64,000 nt of DNA from Nitrospirota bacterium (GTDB taxonomy: Bacteria > Nitrospirota > Thermodesulfovibrionia > UBA6902), in assembly GCA_016215115.1 (NCBI GenBank), contig JACRLN010000044.1, forward strand, positions 1 to 64,000, given 5' to 3'. Positions 44,910 to 54,139 of the stretch are shown here, one piece after another. Positions within the stretch are counted from its first letter, which is position 1; every line of letters starts with the position of its first letter. A program made the translations under genes and the position numbers. The notes beneath the pieces were generated by a model. That model did no database searches and was not told where the DNA came from. It worked only from the letters and a program-made list of their open reading frames with translations.

Positions 44910-47090
44910 TCACTTCAGTATCTCCCTTATCTTAGATAAAAGATGCTCAGGCGACACTGGTTTTGCAACAAACATCGTCCCACCATCCTCTATTCCCGGT
45001 ATATTTATCTTTTCACCTGCGTACCCGCTTGTAAGTATAGCCTTTATTCCGGGCATCACCTTTCTTATTTCTTCTATTGCCTTATGTCCGCTCATTCCGG
45101 GCATTACCACATCAAAAACAAGGAGATCAATCTTGTCCTTATGTATCATGAAATTTTTAACAGCATCCTCTCCATCCACAGCCTCTATCACCCTGTAGTC
45201 AAATTCTTCAAGTATTTTTTTTATTGGTTCTCTCACTGTCGGCTCGTCCTCTGCTAAAAGGATGGTTTCCCCCCTGCCTTTCAACTGTAAAAACGTAGCC
45301 TCCTCCTCTTCCGGATCAAACTCATCCTTGATTGTGGGTAAATATATCCTGAACGTTGTGCCTTTGCCAGGCTGGCTGTAAACATTGATATACCCGTTGT
45401 GCTGTTGTACGATACCGTACACAATGGCAAGACCAAGCCCTGTGCCTTTGCCCATCTCTTTGGTTGTAAAGAAAGGCTCAAATATCTTCTGTCTTGTTTC
45501 TTCGTCCATCCCTGTTCCTGTATCTGTCACAGATAAAAGTGTGTACATTCCAGGTCTCCCAAATCCGTGGATCGTTATAAAGCTGTCATTCAGCTCAACA
45601 AGTTCTGTCTCTATTGTTAGTACGCCTCCATCAGGCATTGCATCACGTGCATTAGCGGCAAGGTTCATCATAATCTGCTCTATTTGACCGCGGTCAGCTA
45701 TTATCGTGAGGTCTTCTTCTGTGAGTATTGTTTCGATTTTTATGTCCTCACCAATAAAATTTTTCAGGAAACTATTTATTCTCTGAATTTCATTGTTAAG
45801 TCTGAGCGGCACCGGTTTTATATATTGTCTCCTGCTGAATGTCAGAAGCTCACGTGTTATCTTTGCAGCATTGTCTGACAACTGGATTATTTTATCAACT
45901 ACATCACTTTGTGAACTGCCTTCCCCCATGCCTTTTTTAAGAAGATAGGAGTAGTTCATGATTGCGCTGAGGATATTATTAAAGTCATGAGCTACGCCTC
46001 CTGCCAATTGGCCCACTGCTTCCATTTTCTGCGCATGAAGGAGCTGGGCCTCAAGTTTCTTTCTATCTGTAATATCCAGAGCCACCACGATAATACACGG
46101 CTCATTTTCTATATCGATCATTTCAGCAGAGAGCAGCGCGGTAATAACTTCTCCATTTTTTTTACATAATACAGCCTCAAGATTCTGAACAATCCCCTGT
46201 TCTTTAAGCTGCTGGAGCATTTTATTGCGGTCGGAATATTTATCCCATATTCCAAGCTCTAATGAAGTGTGGCCCAGCACCTCTTCCTTCTCATATCCAA
46301 ATGCATTCAAAAAGGAATTATTTGCATCTATAAAACGTCCATCCTTCAGAATGCTAATTGCCATAAGCGTAGGACCTGAACGAAAGGCCTTTGAAAATTT
46401 CTCCTCCGACTTAATTAATGCCTCCTCCCCACGTTTGCGTTCTTCTATCTCAAGAAGCAGAGTTTTATTTATATCATTCATTTCCCTTGTACGCTCCTGT
46501 ACTTTTATTTCCAGCTCGTCTTTAACTTTCCGGAGCATCTCCTCAGCCTGTCTGCGTACTGCAATTTCCTTCTCCAACGGCTTCAAAGCCATGGTCCGCA
46601 GGCTAAACCATAACGCTGCTCCTAAAATCATTATTAATACAACCGACCCGCCGATCAACTGCCTTTGAAGCCCGGATAAAATTTTCTCTTCAGGTGTAAA
46701 ATCTCTGACCACATTCAAGGCCAGCAGGTCCATGCCTCCATACCGAACCTGCTTTTCCTGAACAAAAGAATGCAATGACGGCTTAGCGCTCCTGTATTGA
46801 ACCAGTATAAAATTATTGGAAGCTACGGCCTTAACTTCTAAAACATCATCACTTTTTTCAGCCCACTGAAAAAGAAAATTTTCAATGTTTGCATATTCAT
46901 GCTTAAGAAGCGCTTCAGTGATGGATATTCCTATCAAATCCAATTCTGACTGCCACTGCTTTTTAAGTTCGCTTAACATCTGCCTGCGTTGATTGGACAC
47001 AATCAACACATCAGTAAAAATTAAAAAAAACATTAATATTGCCATGAAAGAGACAAAGGCGCGTTTATATTTAAAAGGGATCGGGCTCAT
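44910..47090 (-). CDS. hybrid histidine kinase (TM-PAS-HisKA-HATPase-REC)
   Basis: 726 residues. Two helices (about 10-31 and 142-163) bracket a ~110-residue extracytoplasmic domain. After a coiled coil come PAS (about 225-340), HisKA with the His in GGVAHDFNNI, HATPase (NLAANARDAM, DTGTGMDEE, GTGLGLAIV) and a receiver with Asp in LLVFDVVMPGM. The start ATG shares one base with the stop of the upstream binding-protein gene (TAATG), so the two are co-translated. The binding protein is likely the ligand sensor for this kinase. Confidence 0.93.
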   Translation of the reverse strand: MSPIPFKYKRAFVSFMAILMFFLIFTDVLIVSNQRRQMLSELKKQWQSELDLIGISITEALLKHEYANIENFLFQWAEKSDDVLEVKAVASNNFILVQYRSAKPSLHSFVQEKQVRYGGMDLLALNVVRDFTPEEKILSGLQRQLIGGSVVLIMILGAALWFSLRTMALKPLEKEIAVRRQAEEMLRKVKDELEIKVQERTREMNDINKTLLLEIEERKRGEEALIKSEEKFSKAFRSGPTLMAISILKDGRFIDANNSFLNAFGYEKEEVLGHTSLELGIWDKYSDRNKMLQQLKEQGIVQNLEAVLCKKNGEVITALLSAEMIDIENEPCIIVVALDITDRKKLEAQLLHAQKMEAVGQLAGGVAHDFNNILSAIMNYSYLLKKGMGEGSSQSDVVDKIIQLSDNAAKITRELLTFSRRQYIKPVPLRLNNEIQRINSFLKNFIGEDIKIETILTEEDLTIIADRGQIEQIMMNLAANARDAMPDGGVLTIETELVELNDSFITIHGFGRPGMYTLLSVTDTGTGMDEETRQKIFEPFFTTKEMGKGTGLGLAIVYGIVQQHNGYINVYSQPGKGTTFRIYLPTIKDEFDPEEEEATFLQLKGRGETILLAEDEPTVREPIKKILEEFDYRVIEAVDGEDAVKNFMIHKDKIDLLVFDVVMPGMSGHKAIEEIRKVMPGIKAILTSGYAGEKINIPGIEDGGTMFVAKPVSPEHLLSKIREILK

Positions 47091-47950
47091 TATTTAACGC
47101 CCTCTTTTTCAAGCCGTTGAAGGATAACGCGGAGGTTGTCGTAATCCTCATCAACTGCCGGCGCCATTCCGGTTAAAAAATCCCTGAGAGTTGACAGAAT
47201 AACTCTGCCCTTTTCATCGTCCTTAAGATGATATAATGCTTCCCGTAATACACGCGCCTTTTGAGGCGGAAACGCATTGCTCGTAACGAACACATGTTCC
47301 GAGATCTCAGGGGTTCTCGCAAGTTCCTTAAGGCCACGTTTTTCAAATTTGTAGAAGACGTCTTCTTTCACAGCCCCTGCGTCATAATCTCCCATTAGCA
47401 CTCCCAGTGCAATGTTGTTGTGATTTGTGAGAAATACATGGCTCGCCAGATCCTCAACCCTTATACCCGCTTTTAATAATACGAAACGTGGCACATGATG
47501 ACCCATGGTGGACTCAGGGTCTCCAAAAGCAAAACGCTTTCCCTGCAAGTCCTTCAGAGAACGCAATGGGCTTTCTTTCTTAACAATGATTATTCCCTGA
47601 AAAGTGGGTTTGCCGTTAATCTCTAAACGTGCCAGAAGAGGCTTCCTGCCGTATAGTGAGACCATCTTTACATAACTTGCCGGCCCCATAAAAGCGATAT
47701 CTATTTTGTCTTTTCCAACTTTGTCTATTTGGTCCCGATAATCCTTTGCAATCTCCAATGTAACAGGATGTCCCATTATCCTACTCAGGTACTCTGCAAG
47801 AGGGGTAAAACGATCAATCAATTCGGTAGCAGGCAGGTATGGATGAATCCCGAGAACTAAAGACTCATTTGCAAGAGCCTTCTTCGTCAGACAGAAAAAT
47901 AAGGTTATCAACAGTATGCATAAGAAAACTTTAAATATCCTGACGAACAA
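47090..47950 (-). CDS. PhnD-like periplasmic substrate-binding protein
   Basis: 286 residues with a signal peptide (about 1-27, cleavage after KKALA) and the PhnD/SsuA/TauA-like fold: LGIHPYLPATELIDRFTPLAEYLS, DIAFMGPASYV and GDPESTMGHHVPR. No ABC permease or ATPase gene is adjacent. It is coupled to a histidine kinase, so it likely delivers a bound phosphonate-, phosphite- or other oxyanion-like ligand signal rather than feeding transport. Ligand identity is unknown. Confidence 0.88.
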   Translation of the reverse strand: MFVRIFKVFLCILLITLFFCLTKKALANESLVLGIHPYLPATELIDRFTPLAEYLSRIMGHPVTLEIAKDYRDQIDKVGKDKIDIAFMGPASYVKMVSLYGRKPLLARLEINGKPTFQGIIIVKKESPLRSLKDLQGKRFAFGDPESTMGHHVPRFVLLKAGIRVEDLASHVFLTNHNNIALGVLMGDYDAGAVKEDVFYKFEKRGLKELARTPEISEHVFVTSNAFPPQKARVLREALYHLKDDEKGRVILSTLRDFLTGMAPAVDEDYDNLRVILQRLEKEGVK

Positions 47951-48046
47951 GATTACCCTTCTTTTATTTTGTGAATCTAAATGGGTTTACATACTTATTC
48001 TATTTTATAACAATCATATTTTATTTCAACCTGTTATTTGTAATGT
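47951..48046. other. AT-rich gap upstream of the PhnD-like gene
   Basis: No clear promoter consensus or gene seen. The remaining part of the gap up to 48316 is taken by the TIR element and the leader hairpin of the HesB-like gene. Confidence 0.4.
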
Positions 48047-48219
48047 ATGAATCTCTTGCAAAAGTCTTTATTCGTCATTCCCGAGGTCTTTATCGGGAAT
48101 CCAGCTTTATTTAAAAGCAAAGATTCTGGATACCCGCAGGAGCCTGCCCTCGAATGTCTTAATCGGGGGCGGGTATGACGGCAAAAACAATTCCCTCGAT
48201 ACTTTTGCAAGAGGCTCAT
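48047..48219. mobile_element. MITE-like element, copy 1
   Basis: About 173 bp bounded by near-inverted ends ATGAATCTCTTGCAAAAGT and ACTTTTGCAAGAGGCTCAT (13 inner bases exact). Inside are the GTCATTCCCG/CGGGAATCCAG hairpins of the dispersed palindrome family. It encodes nothing credible. A second copy is at 59046-59207. Confidence 0.75.
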
Positions 48220-48270
48220 GATGTTTGCTTTTTCAGGTGTATTTCCTTTAATCTAAAACTAAATGGTCAT

Positions 48271-48293
48271 CTCAAAAATATCAGATTTTTGAG
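48271..48293 (+). other. leader hairpin of the HesB-like gene
   Basis: CTCAAAAAT (48271-48279) and ATTTTTGAG (48285-48293), perfect 9-base arms with a 5-base loop, 24 bases before the ATG. Could be an operator or mRNA hairpin; a terminator from upstream is less likely because of the A-rich sequence after it. Confidence 0.4.
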
Positions 48294-48316
48294 GACAAAA
48301 ATAAGGAGGATTATAC

Positions 48317-48640
48317 ATGGTAACAATAACAGATACTGCCGCAGAAAAGGCAAAGGAAATATTATCCGAAGAAGGAAAGGCTGAATGGGCGCTCAGATTT
48401 TATACGGCAGGAAGCGGCTGCTGCGGACCTTCATATGGAATAGATATTGTTGAAGAGCCTTCTAAAGGAGATAAGACCCTTGAGAAGAACGGTCTCAAAG
48501 TTTATATCGATTCAGATACGTATAAGAGCCTTGAGGGTATGAATATTGATTACGTTGAAGAAGGCGAGAGGGAAGGCTTTGTGCTTACCGGAGGCCAGCC
48601 TCCATCATGTGGTCCGGGCTGCGGTTCTTCATGCGGGTAA
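48317..48640 (+). CDS. HesB/IscA-like iron-sulfur carrier family protein
   Basis: 107 residues with AAGGAGG 8 bases before the ATG. ITDTAAEKAKEIL start, C35-C36 in GSGCCGP, and a C-terminal C98-x3-C102-x3-C106 tail. Canonical IscA proteins have one central Cys and a CGC pair; here the tail is a wider Cys-x3-Cys-x3-Cys. It may carry an Fe-S cluster or metal differently from ErpA/IscA. Single gene. Confidence 0.82.
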   Translation: MVTITDTAAEKAKEILSEEGKAEWALRFYTAGSGCCGPSYGIDIVEEPSKGDKTLEKNGLKVYIDSDTYKSLEGMNIDYVEEGEREGFVLTGGQPPSCGPGCGSSCG

Positions 48641-48729
48641 TTGATTCAACAGTTATTCCCCGCTCCTGAGCAGCCCTTTTTGCATATTTGTGAACAATGA
48701 AGATTTGTCCCTGATTTTCTCTCAAATAC

Positions 48730-48790
48730 AATAACAATGCAAATTTAAAATGCCACTTTAAATTTGCATTGTTGTGAAATTATTGTTATT
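48730..48790. promoter_or_regulatory. nested palindromes upstream of the DUF4143 ATPase
   Basis: ACAATGCAAATTTAAA (48734-48749) and its exact complement (48757-48772) enclose 7 bases. Outside them AATAACAAT (48730-48738) and ATTGTTATT (48782-48790) form a second inverted pair. They end 8 bases before the ATG at 48799, so this could be an operator or a translation-controlling hairpin. Confidence 0.6.
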
Positions 48791-48798
48791 CTATTGCC

Positions 48799-50007
48799 AT
48801 GAAGTATATTCACCGTCAGATTGAGCGGAAGGTAAAGCATCTTGTGCGTTCGTTTCCGAGCATTGCGATAACAGGGCCGAGACAGTCGGGCAAATCAACC
48901 CTTCTCATTAATACGCTCAAAGGATACAGGTACATTACATTCGACGACCCGCTGACACGCGAACGTGCAATCTCCGATCCGCAGTTCTTTATCGACTCGC
49001 TCGGTGAAAAGACAATTATTGACGAGATACAGTATGCGCCGGGCATCCTTTCATACATCAAGATGAAAATAGACGGAAACAGGGATAGAAAAGGCATGTA
49101 TATTTTCACCGGCTCGCAGCAGTTTACGATGATAAAGAATTTAGGGGATTCCCTTGCCGGCAGGATTGCGTTATTGGACCTGCTGCCGTTTTCGGTCGTC
49201 GAGAAAAAAGAAAGCGTAAGGCTCAAAACCACCCTTGATTATTTTGTAAATGCAGCCCTGACCGGCTCATATCCCGAGCTTATCGTTGATCCGTCTATGG
49301 ACCTCTATTCATGGTATGGCTCTTACATACAGACCTACCTTGAGCGTGACATAAGAAGCCTTTATCACATCGGCAATCTGAGGGATTTCCAGCGGTTCAT
49401 GCAGCTTCTTGCGGGCCGATGCGCTCAAATATTAAACCTCTCCGATTTTGCAAAGGGTCTGGGCGTGAGCGTGCCTACGATTAAAAACTGGCTTTCGGTG
49501 CTTGAGGCGAGCAGAATTATTTACCTGCTGCCCCCTTACTATAATAATCTGGGGAAAAGAATAACCAAGTCACCCAAAATCTATTTTACGGATATAGGCA
49601 TAGTCTGCTATCTTACTGGCGTCAGGGACAAGACCCATCTGCTGCAAGGCCCTATGGCAGGCGCCCTGTTTGAGAATTTCTGCATACAGGAGGCGCTAAA
49701 AGTGTTTTTCAATCAGGGACAAAGCCCGAGGCTCTATTATCTCCGAATGGGCAACAACCTCGAAATTGACCTTCTTATAGAAAGGTCGGCAAGATCGTTA
49801 ATACCGATGGAGATTAAACTTAGCAAGACGCCGTCCCTTGGCATGGGATCAGCCATCTCACGATTCAGGAACCTGTTCTCCGCTTTTGACGTCGGAAAAG
49901 GATTTATCGTCTCATTGGCTGAGCAAACTATTCCCTTAGGCAGAGAGTTGACGGCGATAACCTTTGATGATTATCTGAAAGAACTGACAAAAGTCACTGT
50001 GGCATAA
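48799..50007 (+). CDS. AAA-type ATPase with DUF4143 C-terminal domain
   Basis: 402 residues. Walker A GPRQSGKST (26-34), Walker B TIIDEIQ, sensor FTGSQQF, then the DUF4143 domain with a winged-helix-like DFAKGLGVSVPTIKNWLSVLEAS and a PD-(D/E)xK-like NNLEIDLLIER...PMEIKLSK. These widespread orphan genes are often seen in accessory regions and next to toxin-antitoxin loci; function is unproven. The nested palindromes upstream suggest autoregulation. Confidence 0.88.
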   Translation: MKYIHRQIERKVKHLVRSFPSIAITGPRQSGKSTLLINTLKGYRYITFDDPLTRERAISDPQFFIDSLGEKTIIDEIQYAPGILSYIKMKIDGNRDRKGMYIFTGSQQFTMIKNLGDSLAGRIALLDLLPFSVVEKKESVRLKTTLDYFVNAALTGSYPELIVDPSMDLYSWYGSYIQTYLERDIRSLYHIGNLRDFQRFMQLLAGRCAQILNLSDFAKGLGVSVPTIKNWLSVLEASRIIYLLPPYYNNLGKRITKSPKIYFTDIGIVCYLTGVRDKTHLLQGPMAGALFENFCIQEALKVFFNQGQSPRLYYLRMGNNLEIDLLIERSARSLIPMEIKLSKTPSLGMGSAISRFRNLFSAFDVGKGFIVSLAEQTIPLGRELTAITFDDYLKELTKVTVA

Positions 50008-50322
50008 AGCACCTGATCCCTTTATTTTCTAATCTTTCCGGGTCAAAGAAATAGATTTTCCTCCTGATAATGAACCTCTCTTTTGCTGACAAAGAAGGGG
50101 GTAAGAGCTATCCAGGGTCAATGTGCGACCCCTTTATGTTTTCTTTATGCTTTTTCTTTATTCACTCCCGCAATGCTTGAAAATCCAACCTTCAGGCGTT
50201 TATGATATGAAATAATTTATTGCCTGCTTGGTAATAGGGGGGTGGCTAAATAGAATGTATCTACTTGTATATCATTTTTAAAAGATATTTAAGCCTTTTA
50301 AACTCAACTAATCAGGAACTAT
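50008..50322. other. intergenic gap before the STAND-like gene
   Basis: 315 bp. An AT-rich stretch with no gene. Small GC-rich tracts (GGGGTAAGAGC, TGCGACCCC) do not form a clear hairpin. No convincing promoter for the 50323 gene was identified, and no AGGAGG precedes its ATG (CAGGAACT only). Confidence 0.4.
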
Positions 50323-53300
50323 ATGGGAACTATTTTTGAAATCAAGAATGAAGACCTTCAGCGTTTAAGGCCTATCGAAGCTGTTAATTTTTTTCGCGAA
50401 TTAATATGGGCTGAAGCCAGAATAAAAAAAATCCCTATCAGTAAAATCCATATATCAATTCTTACTAATATCCCCGATGGTGGGATAGATGCTGTTGTTG
50501 AGGAAAGCAGTTTAGAATATTCAGATTTAATCAAGTCAGGTCAAACAGCATACCAGATAAAGACAGGCACTTCTTTTAAGCCGTGGCAGGACTCGGCAAT
50601 AAGAGCTGAATTGTTCAATACTCATGACCCAGAAAGGAAGTATTTAGCCAGTGGGATTCGGAATTGCCTTGATAATAATGGCACCTATATATTAGTTTGC
50701 TTTGGTTTAGACCTGGTTGATTCTCAGCACAGAAAGGCTGTCGAATTAATTGAAAATCATCTGAAAGGATGCGCATATAAAAATCCGAAAGTGGAAGTGT
50801 GGAGTTTAAATAATTTAATAGGCTTTCTTAAACCTTTTCCATCATTGTCATTGAAAGTTAATAGACGAGGCGAGTTAATATTCCAGACTTATCAAAGCTG
50901 GAGCCGGGATTCTGAAATGAGGAAGGATTTCATAGCAGGGAAAAAGCAAACTGAGTTTATCTCGAACATTCAAACAGAGCTGAGACAAAGCACAGATGCA
51001 GTGCACATAAGGGTATGGGGCGAACCAGGAATCGGCAAAACAAGACTTGTCTTTGAAGCCACTAGAGTGGATGATTTACGGGCGCTCGTCATTTATTGCG
51101 ACACTGCCGGGAAGTTCAGAGACAGTGAGTTGATGAGCGAAATTTTAAGGGATGACAATACTTTTTCTGTAATTTTAGTTATTGATGAGTGTGACCCTGA
51201 CAGCAGATCCTACATTTGGAACAAAGTTAAATATCTCGGACCAAGAATTAAAATCATAACGATTTATAACGATTATGAAGAAACTTCGGGAAAAATCAAT
51301 TATATTGATGTACCTCCCTTGGAAGAAGAGCAGGTGGGTGAAATAATTCAAAATTATGGTGTCCCAAAAGACCAGGTTAGACGGTGGGCGGATCTCTGCA
51401 GCGGCTCTCCCCGAGTAGCTCATGTTTTTGGTCAAAACCTGATCAGTAATCCTGAAGACCTATTGAAGTCTCCAGATACAATAAATATTTGGGATCGCTA
51501 TATTGTAGGAAGCGATGATTCAGGAAGTAGTGAAGTACGGCAAAGGAAACTAGTACTTAAATATCTTGCATTGTTCAGAAGATTCGGTTATGGGAAACCA
51601 GTTATTGAAGAATCACAGGCCATAGCTGCAAAAATTGCAGCCGCCGATGCATCAATAACATGGTCAAGATTTCAGGAAATAATAAATGAATTAAAACAAC
51701 GAAAAATTCTTCAGGGTGAATCCACCTTGTATATTACCCCAAAAGCACTTCATATAAAGTTATGGATCGACTGGTGGAATGTTCACGGAGAGGGATTCGA
51801 TATCGAAAAATTTTCTGATGGCCTCCCCGGTAAATTACTTGAATGGTTTTATGAAATGTTTAAGTATGCTGCAAGCTCGCAGGTTGCCTCTCGTATCGTT
51901 AAAGAACTTCTCAGTGAGATAGGACCATTTTATAGGAATAAGTATTTGGAAACTAAACTTGGGCCGCCTTTTTTTTTAGCACTGTCTGAAGCTGACCCTC
52001 AATCAGCATTGGATTTCCTGAAAAAAACTATAGGCCGGTTAAATAAAGAAGAGTTACTCCAATTTACAACTGGTCGCAGAGAGGTTGTCTGGGCTCTTGA
52101 AAGAATGGCAATCTGGAAAAATCTGTTTGCCGACGCGGCAAGATTACTACTCATTCTTGGTGAAGCTGAAAACGAAACGTGGGGCAATAATGCCAGTGGT
52201 GCTTTTGCTGATTTATTCTCGATGGGGTATGGAAGGGTTGCGTCTACAGAGGCCCCTCCTGAGGAACGCCTTCCCATATTAAAGGAAGCACTATATTCAG
52301 ATTCCAGAGAGATGAGACTTCTTGCATTACGCGCCTGTGAAAAGGCTTTGGAGTCACAGCATTTTAGCAGAGTTGTTGGTGCAGAATACCAGGGTTTAAG
52401 AAAGGAACCGGAATTATGGATGCCAAAAACTTATGGTGAAATCTTTAATGCTTATCGAAGCATATGGGAGCTATTGTCAGAGAGACTGGGGACTTTGCCC
52501 GATGACGAAAAGCAGCAAGCAGTAGACGTTCTGGTCAATCGCTCCCGCGGTTTACAAAGAATGGAAAACTTAGCGGATATGGTGATGGATACTTTTAATG
52601 ATTTAATACAGAAGCCTTATGTTGATAAGAAAAAAATTCTTACTAAAGCTGTAGAAGTCCTTCATTATGAAGGAAAAGAATTGACTGAAAAAACCCGTAA
52701 GGGCTGGGAAAAATTAAGAAACGATCTGACCGGGACAGATTTTTCTTCTCTTTTAAAGCGTTTTGTAGGAATGAGTCTCGTTGAGGATGATTATGATTTG
52801 GAAGGCAAAAGGACTAATTTATCGGAGAAGCGAATTAAAGAGTTGGCAGAGCAGGCTAAAAATGATATTAGCTTGTTGAAACCGGAGTTAAAGTGGGTAG
52901 TTACAAACGACGCTCAAAACGGCCACTCATTCGGTTATGAATTGGGAATAATTGACAATAATTTTTCGCTCTTACCTTTACTTCTTAAAGTTCAGCGGAA
53001 TTCAGGAGAAAACGGAAGCGTATTCTTTATCGGCGGTTATTTTCGTGCTTTGTTCGAAAAAGAGCAGAAAACGTGGGAAAAAGAGTTAACCGCCTTGGCA
53101 GGAGATGATACACTTAACAAATGGTTGCCTGAAATTATCTGGAGATCAGGCATGTCTGACGAGGCTGCTTCTCTACTACTTAATTTAGCAAGAAAAGAGG
53201 TTATTAAAATTAATCAATTCAAAATATTCACGTACGGAAATTCTATTAAGTCTGTATCCGAGAATGCGTTTCACGAATGGATATATTTCTTGCTTGATAA

Positions 53301-54111
53301 TGCAGATAGTGAAACCATTTCAATGATGTTAAGGTTGTTTCATTATTATTATCTTCATCATAGAAAAAACCTTATTTTGCCTGAAAAATTAACATTTAAA
53401 TTATTAACACACCATTCTCTTTTTCAATTTGAAAGTCAAAAGGCACGGGAGCAAAGGGATGAGTATGACTGGACTGAAATAGGTAAGGAATTCGTTAAAC
53501 TTTATCCAGGTAGAAGTTTTGAAATTGCGGATGTAATGCTTGAGCATTTGGGAGATGATAATTCAATATTTGATGATTATTTTTCACAAACTCTTGAAGT
53601 TTTGAATGCTATCCTTTTAAAAAATCCGGGGGAGATTTGGAAACGGGTTACAAAATATATTGGCCCCCCGATCGATTCAAGAGCCTATAATATTACACAG
53701 TGGTTACGTGGTGGTGAGCATCGTGCATTAAAGGAAGGGGCAATATCTGTCATCCCTCTTGATAATATCTGGGAGTGGGTCGATGAGGATGTTAATCAAC
53801 GTGCATGGTATCTGGCGAGCTTTATTCCTAATAAATTATATATAAGAACCGGGGAAATATGCCTTTCCAGGGAAGTGCTCATCCGTTATGGAGAGGATGA
53901 ACATGTCCGCCGTAATTTAAGATCAAATTTTTCAACGGAGAGCTATTGGGGACCCAGAAGCGAACATTTATCTTCAAAAGCAGACGACTTATTGAAAATA
54001 AGAAATATTGAAAGTAACGAGAATGTTAAACAATGGATTGATGAATACGTATCAATTCTGAAAAAAGAAATAGTGCAAGCCAGAATAGACGAAGAAAGAA
54101 GGGGATATTGA
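50323..54111 (+). CDS. PD-(D/E)xK nuclease-STAND-type NTPase, candidate defence protein
   Basis: 1262 residues. The N-terminal ~180 show a restriction-endonuclease pattern like Mrr/DUF4297: D56 in DGGIDAVVE and Q78-I-K80 in YQIKTG. The NTPase domain follows with Walker A GEPGIGKT (233-240) and Walker B VILVIDECD (283-291), then a helical arm and winged-helix-like region (to about 480). Residues 500-1262 are alpha-helical without a recognised domain, in the place where antiviral STAND (Avs) proteins keep their TPR-like target sensor. Membrane helices are absent. The combination suggests a sensor that activates DNA cleavage on phage infection. I cannot match it to a named Avs type. A cyclase-like gene lies convergent, 28 bp after the stop. 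Confidence 0.75.
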   Translation: MGTIFEIKNEDLQRLRPIEAVNFFRELIWAEARIKKIPISKIHISILTNIPDGGIDAVVEESSLEYSDLIKSGQTAYQIKTGTSFKPWQDSAIRAELFNTHDPERKYLASGIRNCLDNNGTYILVCFGLDLVDSQHRKAVELIENHLKGCAYKNPKVEVWSLNNLIGFLKPFPSLSLKVNRRGELIFQTYQSWSRDSEMRKDFIAGKKQTEFISNIQTELRQSTDAVHIRVWGEPGIGKTRLVFEATRVDDLRALVIYCDTAGKFRDSELMSEILRDDNTFSVILVIDECDPDSRSYIWNKVKYLGPRIKIITIYNDYEETSGKINYIDVPPLEEEQVGEIIQNYGVPKDQVRRWADLCSGSPRVAHVFGQNLISNPEDLLKSPDTINIWDRYIVGSDDSGSSEVRQRKLVLKYLALFRRFGYGKPVIEESQAIAAKIAAADASITWSRFQEIINELKQRKILQGESTLYITPKALHIKLWIDWWNVHGEGFDIEKFSDGLPGKLLEWFYEMFKYAASSQVASRIVKELLSEIGPFYRNKYLETKLGPPFFLALSEADPQSALDFLKKTIGRLNKEELLQFTTGRREVVWALERMAIWKNLFADAARLLLILGEAENETWGNNASGAFADLFSMGYGRVASTEAPPEERLPILKEALYSDSREMRLLALRACEKALESQHFSRVVGAEYQGLRKEPELWMPKTYGEIFNAYRSIWELLSERLGTLPDDEKQQAVDVLVNRSRGLQRMENLADMVMDTFNDLIQKPYVDKKKILTKAVEVLHYEGKELTEKTRKGWEKLRNDLTGTDFSSLLKRFVGMSLVEDDYDLEGKRTNLSEKRIKELAEQAKNDISLLKPELKWVVTNDAQNGHSFGYELGIIDNNFSLLPLLLKVQRNSGENGSVFFIGGYFRALFEKEQKTWEKELTALAGDDTLNKWLPEIIWRSGMSDEAASLLLNLARKEVIKINQFKIFTYGNSIKSVSENAFHEWIYFLLDNADSETISMMLRLFHYYYLHHRKNLILPEKLTFKLLTHHSLFQFESQKAREQRDEYDWTEIGKEFVKLYPGRSFEIADVMLEHLGDDNSIFDDYFSQTLEVLNAILLKNPGEIWKRVTKYIGPPIDSRAYNITQWLRGGEHRALKEGAISVIPLDNIWEWVDEDVNQRAWYLASFIPNKLYIRTGEICLSREVLIRYGEDEHVRRNLRSNFSTESYWGPRSEHLSSKADDLLKIRNIESNENVKQWIDEYVSILKKEIVQARIDEERRGY

Positions 54112-54139
54112 CTTAATTAATTTGGTCTGTGGGAAATAG

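Noticed and set aside
48034-48219. minus-strand open frame of 61 codons
   Set aside because: It is the translation of the MITE-like element and its palindromes; no ribosome site or conservation seen.
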